A stretch of 64,000 nucleotides of DNA from Ancalomicrobiaceae bacterium S20 (GTDB taxonomy: Bacteria; Pseudomonadota; Alphaproteobacteria; Rhizobiales; Ancalomicrobiaceae). Shown piece by piece: positions 30,359 to 39,852 of the stretch. Both the position numbers and the translations under genes were made by a program. Where the stretch lies: positions 3,504,716 to 3,568,715 of the forward strand of contig CP158568.1 in NCBI GenBank assembly GCA_040269895.1. Direction: 5' to 3'. Each line of letters begins with the position of its first letter. Position 1 is the stretch's first letter. The notes below the pieces were generated by a model. The model was not told the origin of the DNA and made no database searches. It saw nothing but the letters and a program-made list of their open reading frames with translations.

Positions 30359-31183
30359 ATGACTGAAACCCCTGTCCTGGCGCTCGAACATGTGCATCAC
30401 GAGGTCGCGGGGCGCACCATCGTCGCGGATCTCTCGCTCACAGTCCGGTCCGGCGAATGCGTCGCCGTCACCGGGCCGAACGGCGCGGGCAAGACGAGCC
30501 TCCTCAGGATCGCGGCCGGCGAGGTGCATCCGAGCCGCGGCCGCGTGCTCTGGAACGGCACCGAGGCCTGGCGGCTGCCGGACTGGCGGCTCGCAGCCAT
30601 GCGTGCGGTCATGAGCCAGTCGACCGCCATCGGCTTCTCGTTTCCCGTCGCGGATGTGGTCGGCCTCGGCTTCGACGGCGTCGGGCGGCGTGCTTCCCCG
30701 GACCTGCGCCGGCGGGCGATCGCGCGGGCGCTCGAGGCCGCAGACGTGTTCCATCTCGCCGCGCGCGACGTCTCGACCCTGTCGGGCGGCGAGCGCCAGC
30801 GCGTGCTGTTCGCCAAGGCGCTGGCGCAGCTCGAGGCCGGCAGCGCCGAGGAGCAACGCCGCGCGCTGCTGCTCGACGAGCCGATCGCGAGCCTCGACCT
30901 GTCGCATCAGATCACCTTGATGCAGGCGGTGCGGCGCGTCGCCGACGACGGCGTCGCGGTCGTCGCCGTGCTGCACGACCTCAATCTCGCCGCGGCCTTC
31001 GCCGACCGGATCGTCGTCGTCCACGACGGCCGCATCGCCGCCGACGGGCCGCCCGAGGCGACCGTGACCGAGGCGATGCTCGCTCGCGTGTTCGGCATCG
31101 TGCGCCGGACCGCGACGGTCGGCGCACGCGCCGTGCCGGTGGTCGCGCCGCAGTTCTGGGAAGTGCCGGCGCTTCGATCTTGA
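30359..31183 (+). CDS. hmuV: Heme ABC transporter ATP-binding protein HmuV
   Basis: 274 residues. Walker A GPNGAGKTS, signature LSGGERQRVLFAKALAQL, the Walker B region LLLDEPIASLDLSHQ and H-loop VAVLHDLNLAAAFADR are present. The insertion between signature and Walker B (EAGSAEEQRRA) is typical of HmuV proteins. It energises HmuU. Close spacing to hmuU and the following periplasmic protein supports a single transcript. Confidence 0.92.
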   Translation: MTETPVLALEHVHHEVAGRTIVADLSLTVRSGECVAVTGPNGAGKTSLLRIAAGEVHPSRGRVLWNGTEAWRLPDWRLAAMRAVMSQSTAIGFSFPVADVVGLGFDGVGRRASPDLRRRAIARALEAADVFHLAARDVSTLSGGERQRVLFAKALAQLEAGSAEEQRRALLLDEPIASLDLSHQITLMQAVRRVADDGVAVVAVLHDLNLAAAFADRIVVVHDGRIAADGPPEATVTEAMLARVFGIVRRTATVGARAVPVVAPQFWEVPALRS

Positions 31184-31270
31184 ACCCGACCCGTCCTCCT
31201 AACCCAAAGTCATCTCCCCCACCCGGACCTCGCAGAGGCGGCCGGCTGCCCCTCCCCGAAAGGCCCCCCC

Positions 31271-32149
31271 ATGAGCCCCATCCTCCAGCGCGCCCGCGCG
31301 CTTCTCGTCGCGCTCGCTCTCGTCCCTCCAATCGATGCCATCGCCGCCGAGGCGCCCGGTGCAAAGCCCGCCGAAGCCGGGCGGATCGTGGCGGCCGGCG
31401 CGGCCGCGACCGAGATCCTGTGGGATCTCGGCATGGCCGATGCGATCGTCGGCGTCGATACGACCAGCAGCTTTCCGCCCGAAGCGCTGAAGACCAAGCC
31501 GAACGTCGGCTATTTCCGAAAGCTGTCGGCCGAGGGACTGCTGTCGCTCAAGCCCACCATGATCGTCGCTGTCGCCGGCGCCGGTCCGCGCGAGGTGCTG
31601 GATCTGGTCGGGCAGACCGGCGTCCGCATCGTGGCGGTCGAGGAATCGTACACGCCCGAGGGCGTCGCCACGCGCATCGAGGCGATCGGGGCGGCCGTCG
31701 GTCGGAAAGATCAGGCAGCGGCGCTGGCCGCGCGCACGCGCCAGGGCTTCGACGCGCTCGCGACCACGCGCGCCGCGCTGCCGCGCCATCCGCGCGTGTT
31801 GTTCCTGATCGGGCTCGTCAACGGCCGGCCGATGGCGGCCGGGCGCGGCACGGCCGCCGACGCGATGATCGGGCTCGCCGGCGGCGTCAACGCAACCACC
31901 TCGTTCGACGGCTACAAGCCACTCACCGACGAGGCCGTCATCGAAGCGGCGCCGGATGTGGTGGTCACCATGGCGAACGGGGCCGAGCCGCTCGATGCCG
32001 ATCGCGTGTTCGGCCTCGCCGCCTTCGCCGCGACGCCGGCCGCGCGCGACAAGCGGCTCGTCAGCATGGACGGCGGCGACCTGCTCGCCTTCGGCCCGCG
32101 CACGCCGGAGATCGCCACCCGGCTGATGCAGCGGCTCGCGCCGCGCTGA
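31271..32149 (+). CDS. hmuT: Periplasmic heme-binding protein HmuT
   Basis: 292 residues with a signal peptide ([20 protein letters not shown]). The segment [20 protein letters not shown] contains the conserved Tyr and the R-x-LS-x-EG-x-LSL motif of HmuT/ShuT proteins, where the Tyr is an axial heme ligand. The class-III binding fold continues with [18 protein letters not shown]. It delivers heme from HmuR to HmuUV. The gene order U-V-T differs from the more common S-T-U-V, and no hmuS is present; HutX and the IsdG-type oxygenase take its place. Confidence 0.9.
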   Translation: MSPILQRARALLVALALVPPIDAIAAEAPGAKPAEAGRIVAAGAAATEILWDLGMADAIVGVDTTSSFPPEALKTKPNVGYFRKLSAEGLLSLKPTMIVAVAGAGPREVLDLVGQTGVRIVAVEESYTPEGVATRIEAIGAAVGRKDQAAALAARTRQGFDALATTRAALPRHPRVLFLIGLVNGRPMAAGRGTAADAMIGLAGGVNATTSFDGYKPLTDEAVIEAAPDVVVTMANGAEPLDADRVFGLAAFAATPAARDKRLVSMDGGDLLAFGPRTPEIATRLMQRLAPR

Positions 32150-32156
32150 GGCGCTC

Positions 32157-32206
32157 TGCGCCGGAATTTGGTGCCGCCTTGCGCAGTCGGCCCGAATTCC
32201 GGCGCA
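32157..32206 (+). terminator. Hairpin after hmuT
   Basis: TGCGCCGGAATT (32157-32168) and AATTCCGGCGCA (32195-32206) are perfect 12-bp complements with a 26-base loop; CCTTTTACC follows at 32216. It begins seven bases after the hmuT stop, so it is probably the end of the heme operon, although the T run is short and displaced. Confidence 0.5.
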
Positions 32207-32330
32207 CTTGTCGGTCCTTTTACCGAGATCCAGGCATCATCGTCGGCCAGCGCACCGCGTGCAGCGGTGCAACGCGATTGATGCCGCTGCCCGCGCTGGA
32301 CGCGCCGGCCCGATCTCAGTAGAAAGACCT

Positions 32331-34376
32331 ATGCAACAAGCAAAGCCGCTCTTCTCGTATCGCAAGCACTGGGCCCATCGGTTCGGCACCGCGCCGTTCC
32401 TGCCGATGTCGCGCGCCGAGATGGATCTGCTCGGCTGGGACTCGTGCGACGTCATCCTGGTGACCGGCGACGCCTATGTCGACCATCCGAGCTTCGGCAT
32501 GGCGATCATCGGCCGCCTGCTCGAGGCGCAGGGCTTTCGCGTCGGCATCATCGCGCAGCCGGACTGGCAGAGCGCCGATCCGTTCAAGGCGCTCGGCAAG
32601 CCGAACCTCTATTTCGGCGTGACCGCCGGCAACATGGATTCGATGGTCAACCGCTACACGTCGGACCGTCGCATTCGCCACAACGACAGCTACACGCCCG
32701 GCGGCGAGGGCGGCAAGCGGCCGGACCGCGCCGTCATCGTCTATTCGCAGCGCTGCCGCGAGGCCTATCGCGACGTGCCGATCGTGATCGGCGGCATCGA
32801 GGCCTCGCTCCGGCGCATCGCGCATTACGACTACTGGTCGGACAAGGTGCGCCGCTCGATCCTGATCGACGCCAAGGCCGACATCCTGCTCTACGGCAAC
32901 GCCGAGCGCGCGCTCGTCGAGGTCACGCATCGCATCGCCAAGGGCACCGCGGCGGCCGATTGCGACGACGTGCGCGGCGTCGCGCTGCTGAAGCCCGCCG
33001 TGCCGGAGGGCTGGACCGAGGCGCCGGCCGACGATCTCGACGACGCCAACGAGGGTCTGCGCGTCAAGGGCGAGAAGGTGGTCGTGCGCCTGCCGAGCTT
33101 CGCGCAGGTCGAGAACGATCCACAGGCCTATGCCCGCGCCTCGCGCGTGCTGCACCGCGAGGCCAATCCGGGCAATGCGCGCGCGCTCGTGCAGCGGCAC
33201 GGCGACAAGGAGGTCTGGCTGACCCCGCCGCCGATCCCGCTCGAGACGCCGGAGATGGATGCGGTCTACGACCTGCCTTACGCCCGCGCACCGCATCCGA
33301 TCTACGACGGCCAGAAGATCCCGGCCTGGGAGATGATCCGCTTCTCGGTGACGATCATGCGCGGCTGCTTCGGCGGCTGCTCGTTCTGCTCGATCACCGA
33401 GCACGAAGGCCGTGTGATGCAGAGCCGGTCGCAGGACTCGATCATCAAGGAGATCGGCCACATCCGCGACAAGACGGAAGGCTTCACCGGCATCATCTCG
33501 GACATCGGCGGCCCGACCGCCAACATGTACCGCATGCGCTGCACGGACCCGCGCGCGGAAGAACTGTGCCGGCGGCCGAGCTGCGTCTACCCCGACATCT
33601 GCAAGTGCCTCGACACGAGCCACGATCCGCTGATCGAGCTCTATCGCAAGGCGCGCGCGGTGCCGGGCGTCAAGAAGGTCATGGTCGCCTCGGGCGTGCG
33701 CTACGATCTGGCGATCAAGAGCCCGGCCTATGTGAAGGAACTCGTCGCCCACCATGTCGGCGGCTATCTGAAGATCGCGCCCGAGCATACCGAAGAAGGG
33801 CCGCTCTCGAAGATGATGAAGCCCGGCATGGGCGCCTACGACCGGTTCAAGGACCTGTTCGATCGGGCGGCGCAGGCGGCGGGCAAGAAGTATTTTCTCA
33901 TTCCCTACTTCATCGCCGCCCATCCGGGCACGACCGACGAGGACATGCTGAACCTCGCGATCTGGCTGAAGACCAACGGTTTTCGCGCCGATCAGGTGCA
34001 GACCTTCCTGCCCTCGCCGATGGCGTCGGCGACGGCGATGTACCACACCGGCCTCAATCCGCTGCGCCCGGTCCGGCGCGGCGCCTCCGAGGCGGTCGAG
34101 ACGGTCAAGGGCCTGCGCCAGCGCCGGCTTCACAAGGCGTTCCTGCGCTATCACGATCCGGAAAACTGGCCGCTGCTGCGCGAGGCGCTGAAGGCCATGG
34201 GCCGCGCCGACCTGATCGGGCCGGGCAAGCATCATCTGATTCCGTCCTGGCAACCGGCCGGCACGGGCCAGAACGGCGAGGGCCGGCGCGTCGGCGCCAA
34301 GGGCAAGCCCGCGCGCGCCGGCACGGGCGGCAGGCCGTTCCTGACCAAGGGCATTCCGGAGCCGAAGCGGCGCTGA
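32331..34376 (+). CDS. ygiQ: YgiQ-family radical SAM protein
   Basis: 681 residues from ATG 32331; an earlier in-frame start at 32208 falls in the preceding hairpin region and is rejected. The N-terminus [20 protein letters not shown] and the B12-binding-like region are typical of YgiQ/UPF0313. The radical SAM cluster motif is [16 protein letters not shown] (C-x3-C-x2-C). A further Cys-rich segment ([19 protein letters not shown]) follows. The C-terminus is basic and low in complexity. The family's reaction is not established. It is a single-gene unit between hmuT and a strong terminator. Confidence 0.92.
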   Translation: MQQAKPLFSYRKHWAHRFGTAPFLPMSRAEMDLLGWDSCDVILVTGDAYVDHPSFGMAIIGRLLEAQGFRVGIIAQPDWQSADPFKALGKPNLYFGVTAGNMDSMVNRYTSDRRIRHNDSYTPGGEGGKRPDRAVIVYSQRCREAYRDVPIVIGGIEASLRRIAHYDYWSDKVRRSILIDAKADILLYGNAERALVEVTHRIAKGTAAADCDDVRGVALLKPAVPEGWTEAPADDLDDANEGLRVKGEKVVVRLPSFAQVENDPQAYARASRVLHREANPGNARALVQRHGDKEVWLTPPPIPLETPEMDAVYDLPYARAPHPIYDGQKIPAWEMIRFSVTIMRGCFGGCSFCSITEHEGRVMQSRSQDSIIKEIGHIRDKTEGFTGIISDIGGPTANMYRMRCTDPRAEELCRRPSCVYPDICKCLDTSHDPLIELYRKARAVPGVKKVMVASGVRYDLAIKSPAYVKELVAHHVGGYLKIAPEHTEEGPLSKMMKPGMGAYDRFKDLFDRAAQAAGKKYFLIPYFIAAHPGTTDEDMLNLAIWLKTNGFRADQVQTFLPSPMASATAMYHTGLNPLRPVRRGASEAVETVKGLRQRRLHKAFLRYHDPENWPLLREALKAMGRADLIGPGKHHLIPSWQPAGTGQNGEGRRVGAKGKPARAGTGGRPFLTKGIPEPKRR

Positions 34377-34428
34377 GGCGCCGCTTGCGCGAGGCCCCGC
34401 GATCGATTAGCCGGATAACTACTGCATG

Positions 34429-34466
34429 AGGCTCGCGTTCTCCGGAATGCGGGCCTTTTCGTTTTC
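34429..34466. terminator. Terminator between convergent ygiQ and lysR
   Basis: AGGCTCGCGTTC (34429-34440) and GAATGCGGGCCT (34445-34456) form a 12-bp stem, with two G-U pairs and a TCCG tetraloop, followed by TTTCGTTTTC. It lies between convergent genes and has the best terminator shape in this part of the window for the + strand. Confidence 0.8.
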
Positions 34467-34473
34467 GGCCTGA

Positions 34474-35376
34474 TCAGGCCAGTCTCCGCGCCGTCTCGAC
34501 GAAGGCGCGAACCGCAGGCGCGGTGTCGCCGCGGCGGTGGGCGATCCAGGTCGACAGCGTCGGGGCGGGCTCGGCCAGCCGGCGCGTCACGACGTTGGGC
34601 AGATCGATCGCGCGGAACGAGGTGGCGAGCAGGGTCAGGCCGAGGCCGGCGGCGACGAGGCTGATCAGCGTCGCCGCTTCGCGGGCCTCCTGCGCGATCA
34701 CCGGCTCGAAGCCCGCCGCACGACAGAGTTCATAGAGCTGCGCATAGGTCGTCGCGCCGGATTCGCGTGCGAAATGCACGAAAGTCTCGCCGGCGAGCTC
34801 GCGCATGTCGATCCGCCGATCGGCTGGCGTCTGTGCCAGCGGATGGCCCTTGGCCATGAACAGCAGCACCTCCTCGCGGCCGAGCTCGATGGTCTCGATC
34901 GACGTGTCGCCGGCAACGAAGTCGCCGGGTCCGCGCAGGAAGGCGACGTCCATCGTGCCTTCCCGCAAGGCCGCGAGCTGGTGCTGGCTCAGCATCTCCT
35001 GCAGGGTCAGATGCACGTCGGGCCGCGCGTGGCGGAACGCGCGGATCAGGCCCGGCATCGCGTCGGAGAGCGGCGCCGACGAGGTAAAGCTGATGCGGAT
35101 CTCGCCGAGCTCGCCCTTGGCCGCGCGTCGGCCGGCGGCGACCGCACGATCGAAGCGGTCGATGGCGGCGCGCGCCTCCGCGAGGAAGATGCGGCCGACG
35201 TCGGTCAGATCGACCCGGCGGCTGGTGCGCGCGAACAGCGCCGCGCCGAGATCGGCCTCGAGTGCCTGGATCTGCTGGCTCAGCGGCGGCTGCGACAGGC
35301 CGAGCCGATCGGCGGCGCGGCCGAAATGCAGCTCCTCCGCCAGCACGACGAAAGAGCGGAGATGCCGGATATCCAT
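34474..35376 (-). CDS. LysR-family transcriptional regulator
   Basis: 300 residues. The N-terminal winged helix-turn-helix reads RHLRSFVVLAEELHFGRAAD followed by LGLSQPPLSQQIQALE. The rest is a periplasmic-binding-like effector domain (GEIRISFTSSAPLSDAMPGL). It is transcribed away from the MFS gene at 35497, and the 120-base gap holds a LysR-type palindrome. It probably autoregulates and activates that exporter in response to an unknown ligand. It most resembles BenM/CatR-like regulators by its N-terminus, without certainty. Confidence 0.92.
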   Translation of the reverse strand: MDIRHLRSFVVLAEELHFGRAADRLGLSQPPLSQQIQALEADLGAALFARTSRRVDLTDVGRIFLAEARAAIDRFDRAVAAGRRAAKGELGEIRISFTSSAPLSDAMPGLIRAFRHARPDVHLTLQEMLSQHQLAALREGTMDVAFLRGPGDFVAGDTSIETIELGREEVLLFMAKGHPLAQTPADRRIDMRELAGETFVHFARESGATTYAQLYELCRAAGFEPVIAQEAREAATLISLVAAGLGLTLLATSFRAIDLPNVVTRRLAEPAPTLSTWIAHRRGDTAPAVRAFVETARRLA

Positions 35377-35405
35377 ACGGCCAGCCTATCGATCGGGTCC
35401 GAATT

Positions 35406-35421
35406 GATATTGGACAATATC
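35406..35421. promoter_or_regulatory. Probable LysR operator
   Basis: GATATTG-GA-CAATATC is a perfect inverted repeat of 7-bp arms, AT-rich in a GC-rich setting, and contains a T-N11-A pattern expected of LysR sites. It lies 30 bases upstream of the lysR start and 75 upstream of the MFS start. Confidence 0.6.
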
Positions 35422-35496
35422 GATCGTGAAATCCATATCTGGAGCAACGGCGCGGCCCTTCGCCGGCCTTTTCCAGCTCCCCGAGATCGTCGTCCC

Positions 35497-36783
35497 ATGT
35501 CCTCCACCGCCTCCCCGGCCGCTGCCGAGGCCGCTTTCGCACGCGCTGACACCGCCCCGTCTGTCACGGCCGACCGTCTCGACGACGGCCCGATCCGGCG
35601 CGGCACGCGGCGGTTCCGCGACACCAATCTCGCGATGTTCGCGGCCGGCTACGCGACCTTCTCGGTGATCTACTGCGTGCAGCCGTTGATGCCGTCGTTC
35701 TCGGCGCATTTCGGCGTCACGCCGGCGACGAGCAGCCTCGTCTTGTCGGCGACCACCGGCGTGCTCGCCTTCGCCATGCTCATCGCCAGCGCCGTTTCCG
35801 AGATCGCCGGCCGCAAGCCGATGATGGTCGGCTCAATCGTGCTGTCGTCCCTGCTCGCCATCGCCACGATGTTCGCGCGCGACTGGCACGATCTGGTGCT
35901 GCTCCGCGCACTGATCGGGCTTGCGATCAGCGGGCTGCCGGCGGTCGCCATGGCCTACCTGAGCGAGGAGATGGATCGCGGCGCGGTCGGGCTGGCGATG
36001 GGGCTCTATATCGGCGGCAGCGCGGTCGGCGGGCTCGGTGGCCGCGCGGTCGCGGGGCTCGTCACCGAACTGGTGTCCTGGCAGGCCGGCCTGTTCGCCG
36101 TCGGCGCGATCGGGCTCGCCTGCGGGCTGCTGCTGGCGAAGATCCTGCCGGCCTCGCGCCATTTCCGTCGCTCGCAGCCGTCGCTCGCCGCGCTCGCCGG
36201 CAGCTTCCGGCTCCATCTCGCCGATGCGCGCCAGCGCGGCCTGTTCCTGATCGGCTTCCTGCTGCTCGGCTCGTTCGTCTGCGTCTACAATTATGCCGGC
36301 TATCGACTGATCGAGCCGCCCTATTCGCTCGGCCAGGGCTCGGTCAGCCTGATCTATGCCGTCTATCTGATCGGCATTTTTTCCTCGGCCTGGATGGGCA
36401 GTCTCACCTCCCGCTACGGGCGCGGGCCGCTGCTGTCGGTCGGGCTGCTGCTCATGCTCGGCGGTCTCCTGCTCACGCTCGTGCCGTCGCTGCTCGCGAT
36501 CATCGCCGGCATGGCGGTGCTGACCTTCGGCTTCTTCGGCGCCCATTCGATCGCCAGCAGCTGGGTCGGCGCCAATGCCACGACCGCCAAGGCGCAGGCC
36601 TCGTCGCTCTATCTGTTCTCGTATTACCTCGGATCCGGCGCGCTCGGCACGCTCGGCGGCGTGTTCTGGTCGCTCGACGGCTGGGCGGGAGTCGCGACGC
36701 TGATCGGCGTGCTGCTGTTCGCCGGCCTCATCGTCGCGATGCGGCTGGCGCGCGGCGATCGGGCGCGGGTGGTCGCGGGCTGA
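35497..36783 (+). CDS. MFS transporter, YnfM-like drug/arabinose exporter family
   Basis: 428 residues from ATG 35497. About twelve membrane segments follow a hydrophilic 45-residue N-terminus; FSVIYCVQPLMPSFSAHFGV and AGRKPMMVGSIVLSSLLAIA (the A-motif region between helices 2 and 3) are typical of this exporter group. It is divergent from the LysR regulator and presumably under its control. The substrate is unknown. An open frame running in from 34537 covers lysR on the wrong strand and is not used. Confidence 0.88.
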   Translation: MSSTASPAAAEAAFARADTAPSVTADRLDDGPIRRGTRRFRDTNLAMFAAGYATFSVIYCVQPLMPSFSAHFGVTPATSSLVLSATTGVLAFAMLIASAVSEIAGRKPMMVGSIVLSSLLAIATMFARDWHDLVLLRALIGLAISGLPAVAMAYLSEEMDRGAVGLAMGLYIGGSAVGGLGGRAVAGLVTELVSWQAGLFAVGAIGLACGLLLAKILPASRHFRRSQPSLAALAGSFRLHLADARQRGLFLIGFLLLGSFVCVYNYAGYRLIEPPYSLGQGSVSLIYAVYLIGIFSSAWMGSLTSRYGRGPLLSVGLLLMLGGLLLTLVPSLLAIIAGMAVLTFGFFGAHSIASSWVGANATTAKAQASSLYLFSYYLGSGALGTLGGVFWSLDGWAGVATLIGVLLFAGLIVAMRLARGDRARVVAG

Positions 36784-37132
36784 CGGACGGCCACGGGCAC
36801 GACGGCCGCCTTAGAGGCGGGCGTCATGGGCGGCGAGCGCGAGCATGGCGAAAAACCGCCCACCTCTCGGCGTCATCCCCGGCCGAGCGAAGCGAGGGAA
36901 AGGGGACCAAATCCACCTCTCGACGCGCTCCGACCCCCAGGGGGAAGACGGCGCCGCTACACCTCGCCCTCAGGTATCCATCCCATCCGCCACGCCACCG
37001 GCACGGTGGATTGGGTCCCCTTTCCGGCCCTACGGGCCGCCGGGGATGACGCCGAGAGGGTGAGAGGCCGCGGCTCGCGCACATCCTGGGGACGATCCCG
37101 CATCGTGCCGACCAGTTTAGACCTCTCGCCGC
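36784..37132. repeat. Gene-free region with a long imperfect inverted repeat
   Basis: The 349 bases between the MFS gene and livF carry no gene. Left arm 36861-36916 (CACCTCTCGGCGTCATCCCC...) matches the complement of right arm 37006-37062 (...GGGGATGACGCCGAGAGGGTG) over about 56 positions with few differences. The arms share the core GGCGTCATCCCCGGC and GAAAGGGGACC. Such dispersed palindromes are a known kind of intergenic repeat in alphaproteobacteria; copy number in this genome cannot be judged from one window. It may terminate both convergent transcripts. Confidence 0.75.
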
Positions 37133-37855
37133 TCAATGCGCGCCGCCGAGATAGGCGGCCTTCACGGCCGGGTCGTTGCGCAGCACTGCCGCGGGGCCGG
37201 AGGTCGCGAGCTTGCCGTTCTCGAGCACATAGCCGTAGTCGGCGACTTCCAGCGCGGCGGCCGCGAACTGCTCGACGAGGAGCATCGTGATCGAGGCCTG
37301 CTTCAGCCGGGCGACGGTGTGAAACACCTCCTCGACCAGCTTCGGCGCGAGGCCCATCGACGGCTCGTCGAGCAGCAGCACCTCGGGCCGGAGCATCAGC
37401 GCGCGCGCCATGGCGAGCATCTGCTGCTCGCCGCCGGAGAGCGTGCCGGCGAGCTGGTTGCGGCGTTCGGACAGGCGCGGGAACAGGTCGTACATGCGGT
37501 CGTAGTCGGCCTGCATGTCACCCTTCGGCCGCTTGCCGGTCAGGCGCGGATAGGCGCCGAGCAGCAGGTTGTCGGCGACCGACAGGGTCGGGAACACGCG
37601 CCGGCCCTCGGGCGAATGCGCGAGGCCGCGCGTGGTGATGCGGTGGCTCGGCAGGCCGGCGATGTTCTCGCCGCCGAGCGAGATCCGGCCGCTCTCGGGC
37701 TGGATCATGCCGGAGATGGCGCGCAGCGTCGTGGTCTTGCCGGCGCCGTTGGAGCCGATCAGCGCCACGCAGGTGCCCTTCTCGACCTTCAAGGACAGGC
37801 CGTGCAGCACGCGGACCTTGCCATAGGCGGCGACGAGGTTTTCGACTTCGAGCAT
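37133..37855 (-). CDS. livF: Branched-chain amino acid ABC transporter ATP-binding protein LivF
   Basis: 240 residues from ATG 37855. Walker A GSNGAGKTTT, signature LSGGEQQMLAMARALM, the Walker B region LLLDEPSMGLAPKLVEEVF and H-loop switch LLVEQFAAAA are the LivF hallmarks. It lies 13 bases after the livMG gene and ends the operon. An in-frame start at 37909 would run into livG and is not used. It pairs with the LivG half of the fusion protein to drive import. Confidence 0.93.
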   Translation of the reverse strand: MLEVENLVAAYGKVRVLHGLSLKVEKGTCVALIGSNGAGKTTTLRAISGMIQPESGRISLGGENIAGLPSHRITTRGLAHSPEGRRVFPTLSVADNLLLGAYPRLTGKRPKGDMQADYDRMYDLFPRLSERRNQLAGTLSGGEQQMLAMARALMLRPEVLLLDEPSMGLAPKLVEEVFHTVARLKQASITMLLVEQFAAAALEVADYGYVLENGKLATSGPAAVLRNDPAVKAAYLGGAH

Positions 37856-37868
37856 GGTGCCCTCCCCG

Positions 37869-39852
37869 TCACGCGGCCGCTGCGCCGCCGAGATAAGCCT
37901 CGACGACACGCGGGTTGGACTGCACGGCCGCCGGCTTGCCCTCGGCGATCTTCTGACCGAAGTCGAGCACGGTGACCGTGTCGCAGATGCTCATGACGAC
38001 GTCCATGTGATGCTCGATCAGGATCACGGTGATGCCGTGGTCGCGGATCTTGCGGATGATCTGCACCAGTTCGACGATGTCCGGCGCGGTCAGGCCCGCG
38101 GCCGGCTCGTCGAGCAGCAGGAGCTTCGGTTCGAGCGCCAGCGCGCGGGCGATCTCGAGCAGGCGCTGCTTGCCGTAGGGCAGGTTGCGCGCCTCCTCGT
38201 CGGCGAGATCGGCGAGGCCGACGAAAGCGAGCAGGCCGAGCGCGCGCTCGCGCCGCCTTCTCCTCGCGACGGGCGAGCGGCATGCCGCCGGCGACGCCGA
38301 AGAAGCCGCTGCGATAGGTGTGGTGCAGGCCGACCAGCACGTTCTCGATCAGCGTCAGCTCGCCGAACAGCTGGACGTTCTGGAACGTGCGCGCGACGCC
38401 GCCGAGCGCGATCTCGGGTGACTTCAGGCCGACGATCGAGCGGCCTTCGAAGGCGATGCCGCCATCGGTCGGCACGTAGATGCCGGTCAGCACGTTCATC
38501 ATCGTCGATTTGCCCGAGCCGTTCGGCCCGATCAGGCCGTGGATCGTACCGGGCATGACCGCGAGGTCGACGCCGTCGAGCGCCTTCAGGCCGCCGAAGC
38601 GCATCACGACGCGATCGACCTTCAGAAGCGCCTCGCCGGCCGCAACCTTGGGCGCTTCCGCGGCCCAGGCGGCCTTCTCGTCGGCACGCGCGCCGGCCGC
38701 CAGATTGCGCCGGCCGGCGCGGACGAAAGGCAGCGCGGCGAGCGAGCGCTTGAGGAAGCCGACGATGCCTTCGGGCAGGTAGTAGACCACGAAGAGGATC
38801 ATCAGGCCGTAGACGGTCAACTTGTAGTCGGTGACGTTCTGCAGCAGGCGGGCAAAGACGAAGAAGCCGAGGCAGAGGCCGACCGCGATCGCGGTCCGCA
38901 GCCGGGTCTCCGGATGCCGCCACATCGAGACGCCGCCGACGACGACCGCGATCACGGCGATACCGGCCGCGACCAGCCGGAACAGCTCGATGTCGGCGAG
39001 CAGGTTCGGCAGATAGACGATGATCGCCGCGCCCAGGATCGGCCCGAGCCGCGATTTTCTTCCGCCCATCGTCACCGCGAGCAGAAACTGCACCGAGAGA
39101 TCGAAGGAGAAGTTGTTCGGCGCGATATACTGCTCCGAATAGGCGAACAGGCTGCCGGCCAGACCGGCGAGGCCGGCGGAGAGCACGAAGGCGATGACCT
39201 TGTGCTTGTAGACGCTGACGCCCATGCAGTCCGAGGCGATCGGGCTGTCGCGCAGGGCCTCGAAGGCGCGGCCGTAATGCGAGGCGAGCACGCGGTTGAT
39301 GACCAGGATGGTCAGGAGCAGCGCCGAGCCGGCGATCCAGAAATATTCGACCTCCTTCAGCCGCTTCAGCGACATATCGAAGATCGGGAACGTGTCGGAC
39401 CACGCGCGCAGGTCGACGAAGAGCGGCGTGCTCAGCTTGATGCCCAGGGGGCCGTTGGTGACGTCGACCATCTCGTTGATCAGGATCTGCACGATGGTGC
39501 CGAAGGCGAGCGTCACCATGGCGAGATAGGGGCCGGTGACGCGCAGCGCCGGCAGCGCCAGCAGCGCGCCGAAGGCCGCCGTCACGACGATCGCCAGCGG
39601 CAGCGCCGGCCAGAAGCCGATGCCGAAATGCATCGACAGCGTGCCGGCGACATAGGCGCCGACGCCGAGCAGCGAGGCGTGGCCGATCGAGACCTCGCCG
39701 GTGTAGCCGAACACCACGTCGAGGCCGAGCGTCAGGATCGAGAAGATCGCGATCGTGACCAGCAAGTGCAGGTAATAGGGGCTGGAGACCTGGAGCGGCA
39801 GGATCGCGACGACGGCGATGCCGAGAAGCCAGAGGAGAGACCGCATCGGCAT
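37869..39852 (-). pseudogene. livMG: LivM-LivG fusion (permease-ATPase) with an apparent frameshift in the LivG half
   Basis: ATG 39852 overlaps the livH stop (TGATG). Residues 1 to ~390 are a LivM permease (FGYTGEVSIGHASLLGVGAY, TMGGRKSRLGPILGAA). After a short Ala-rich linker (ADEKAAWAAEAPKVAAGEAL) the same frame continues from about residue 405 into a LivG ATPase (GPNGSGKSTMMNVLTG, GVARTFQNVQLFGELTLIEN). At about 38250 the frame breaks in a GCGCG run. The remaining LivG part (signature, LLLDEPAAGL region, and ILIEHHMDVVMSICD to the stop at 37869) is in another frame. Two missing bases (one CG) would restore a 661-residue protein. Fusions of LivM with LivG are known in alphaproteobacteria. 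Error or lesion cannot be told from sequence. Confidence 0.82.

Noticed and set aside
34537-36783. 748-residue open frame ending in the MFS transporter
   Set aside because: The first ~320 codons are the antisense of lysR and the promoter region. The transporter begins at ATG 35497.
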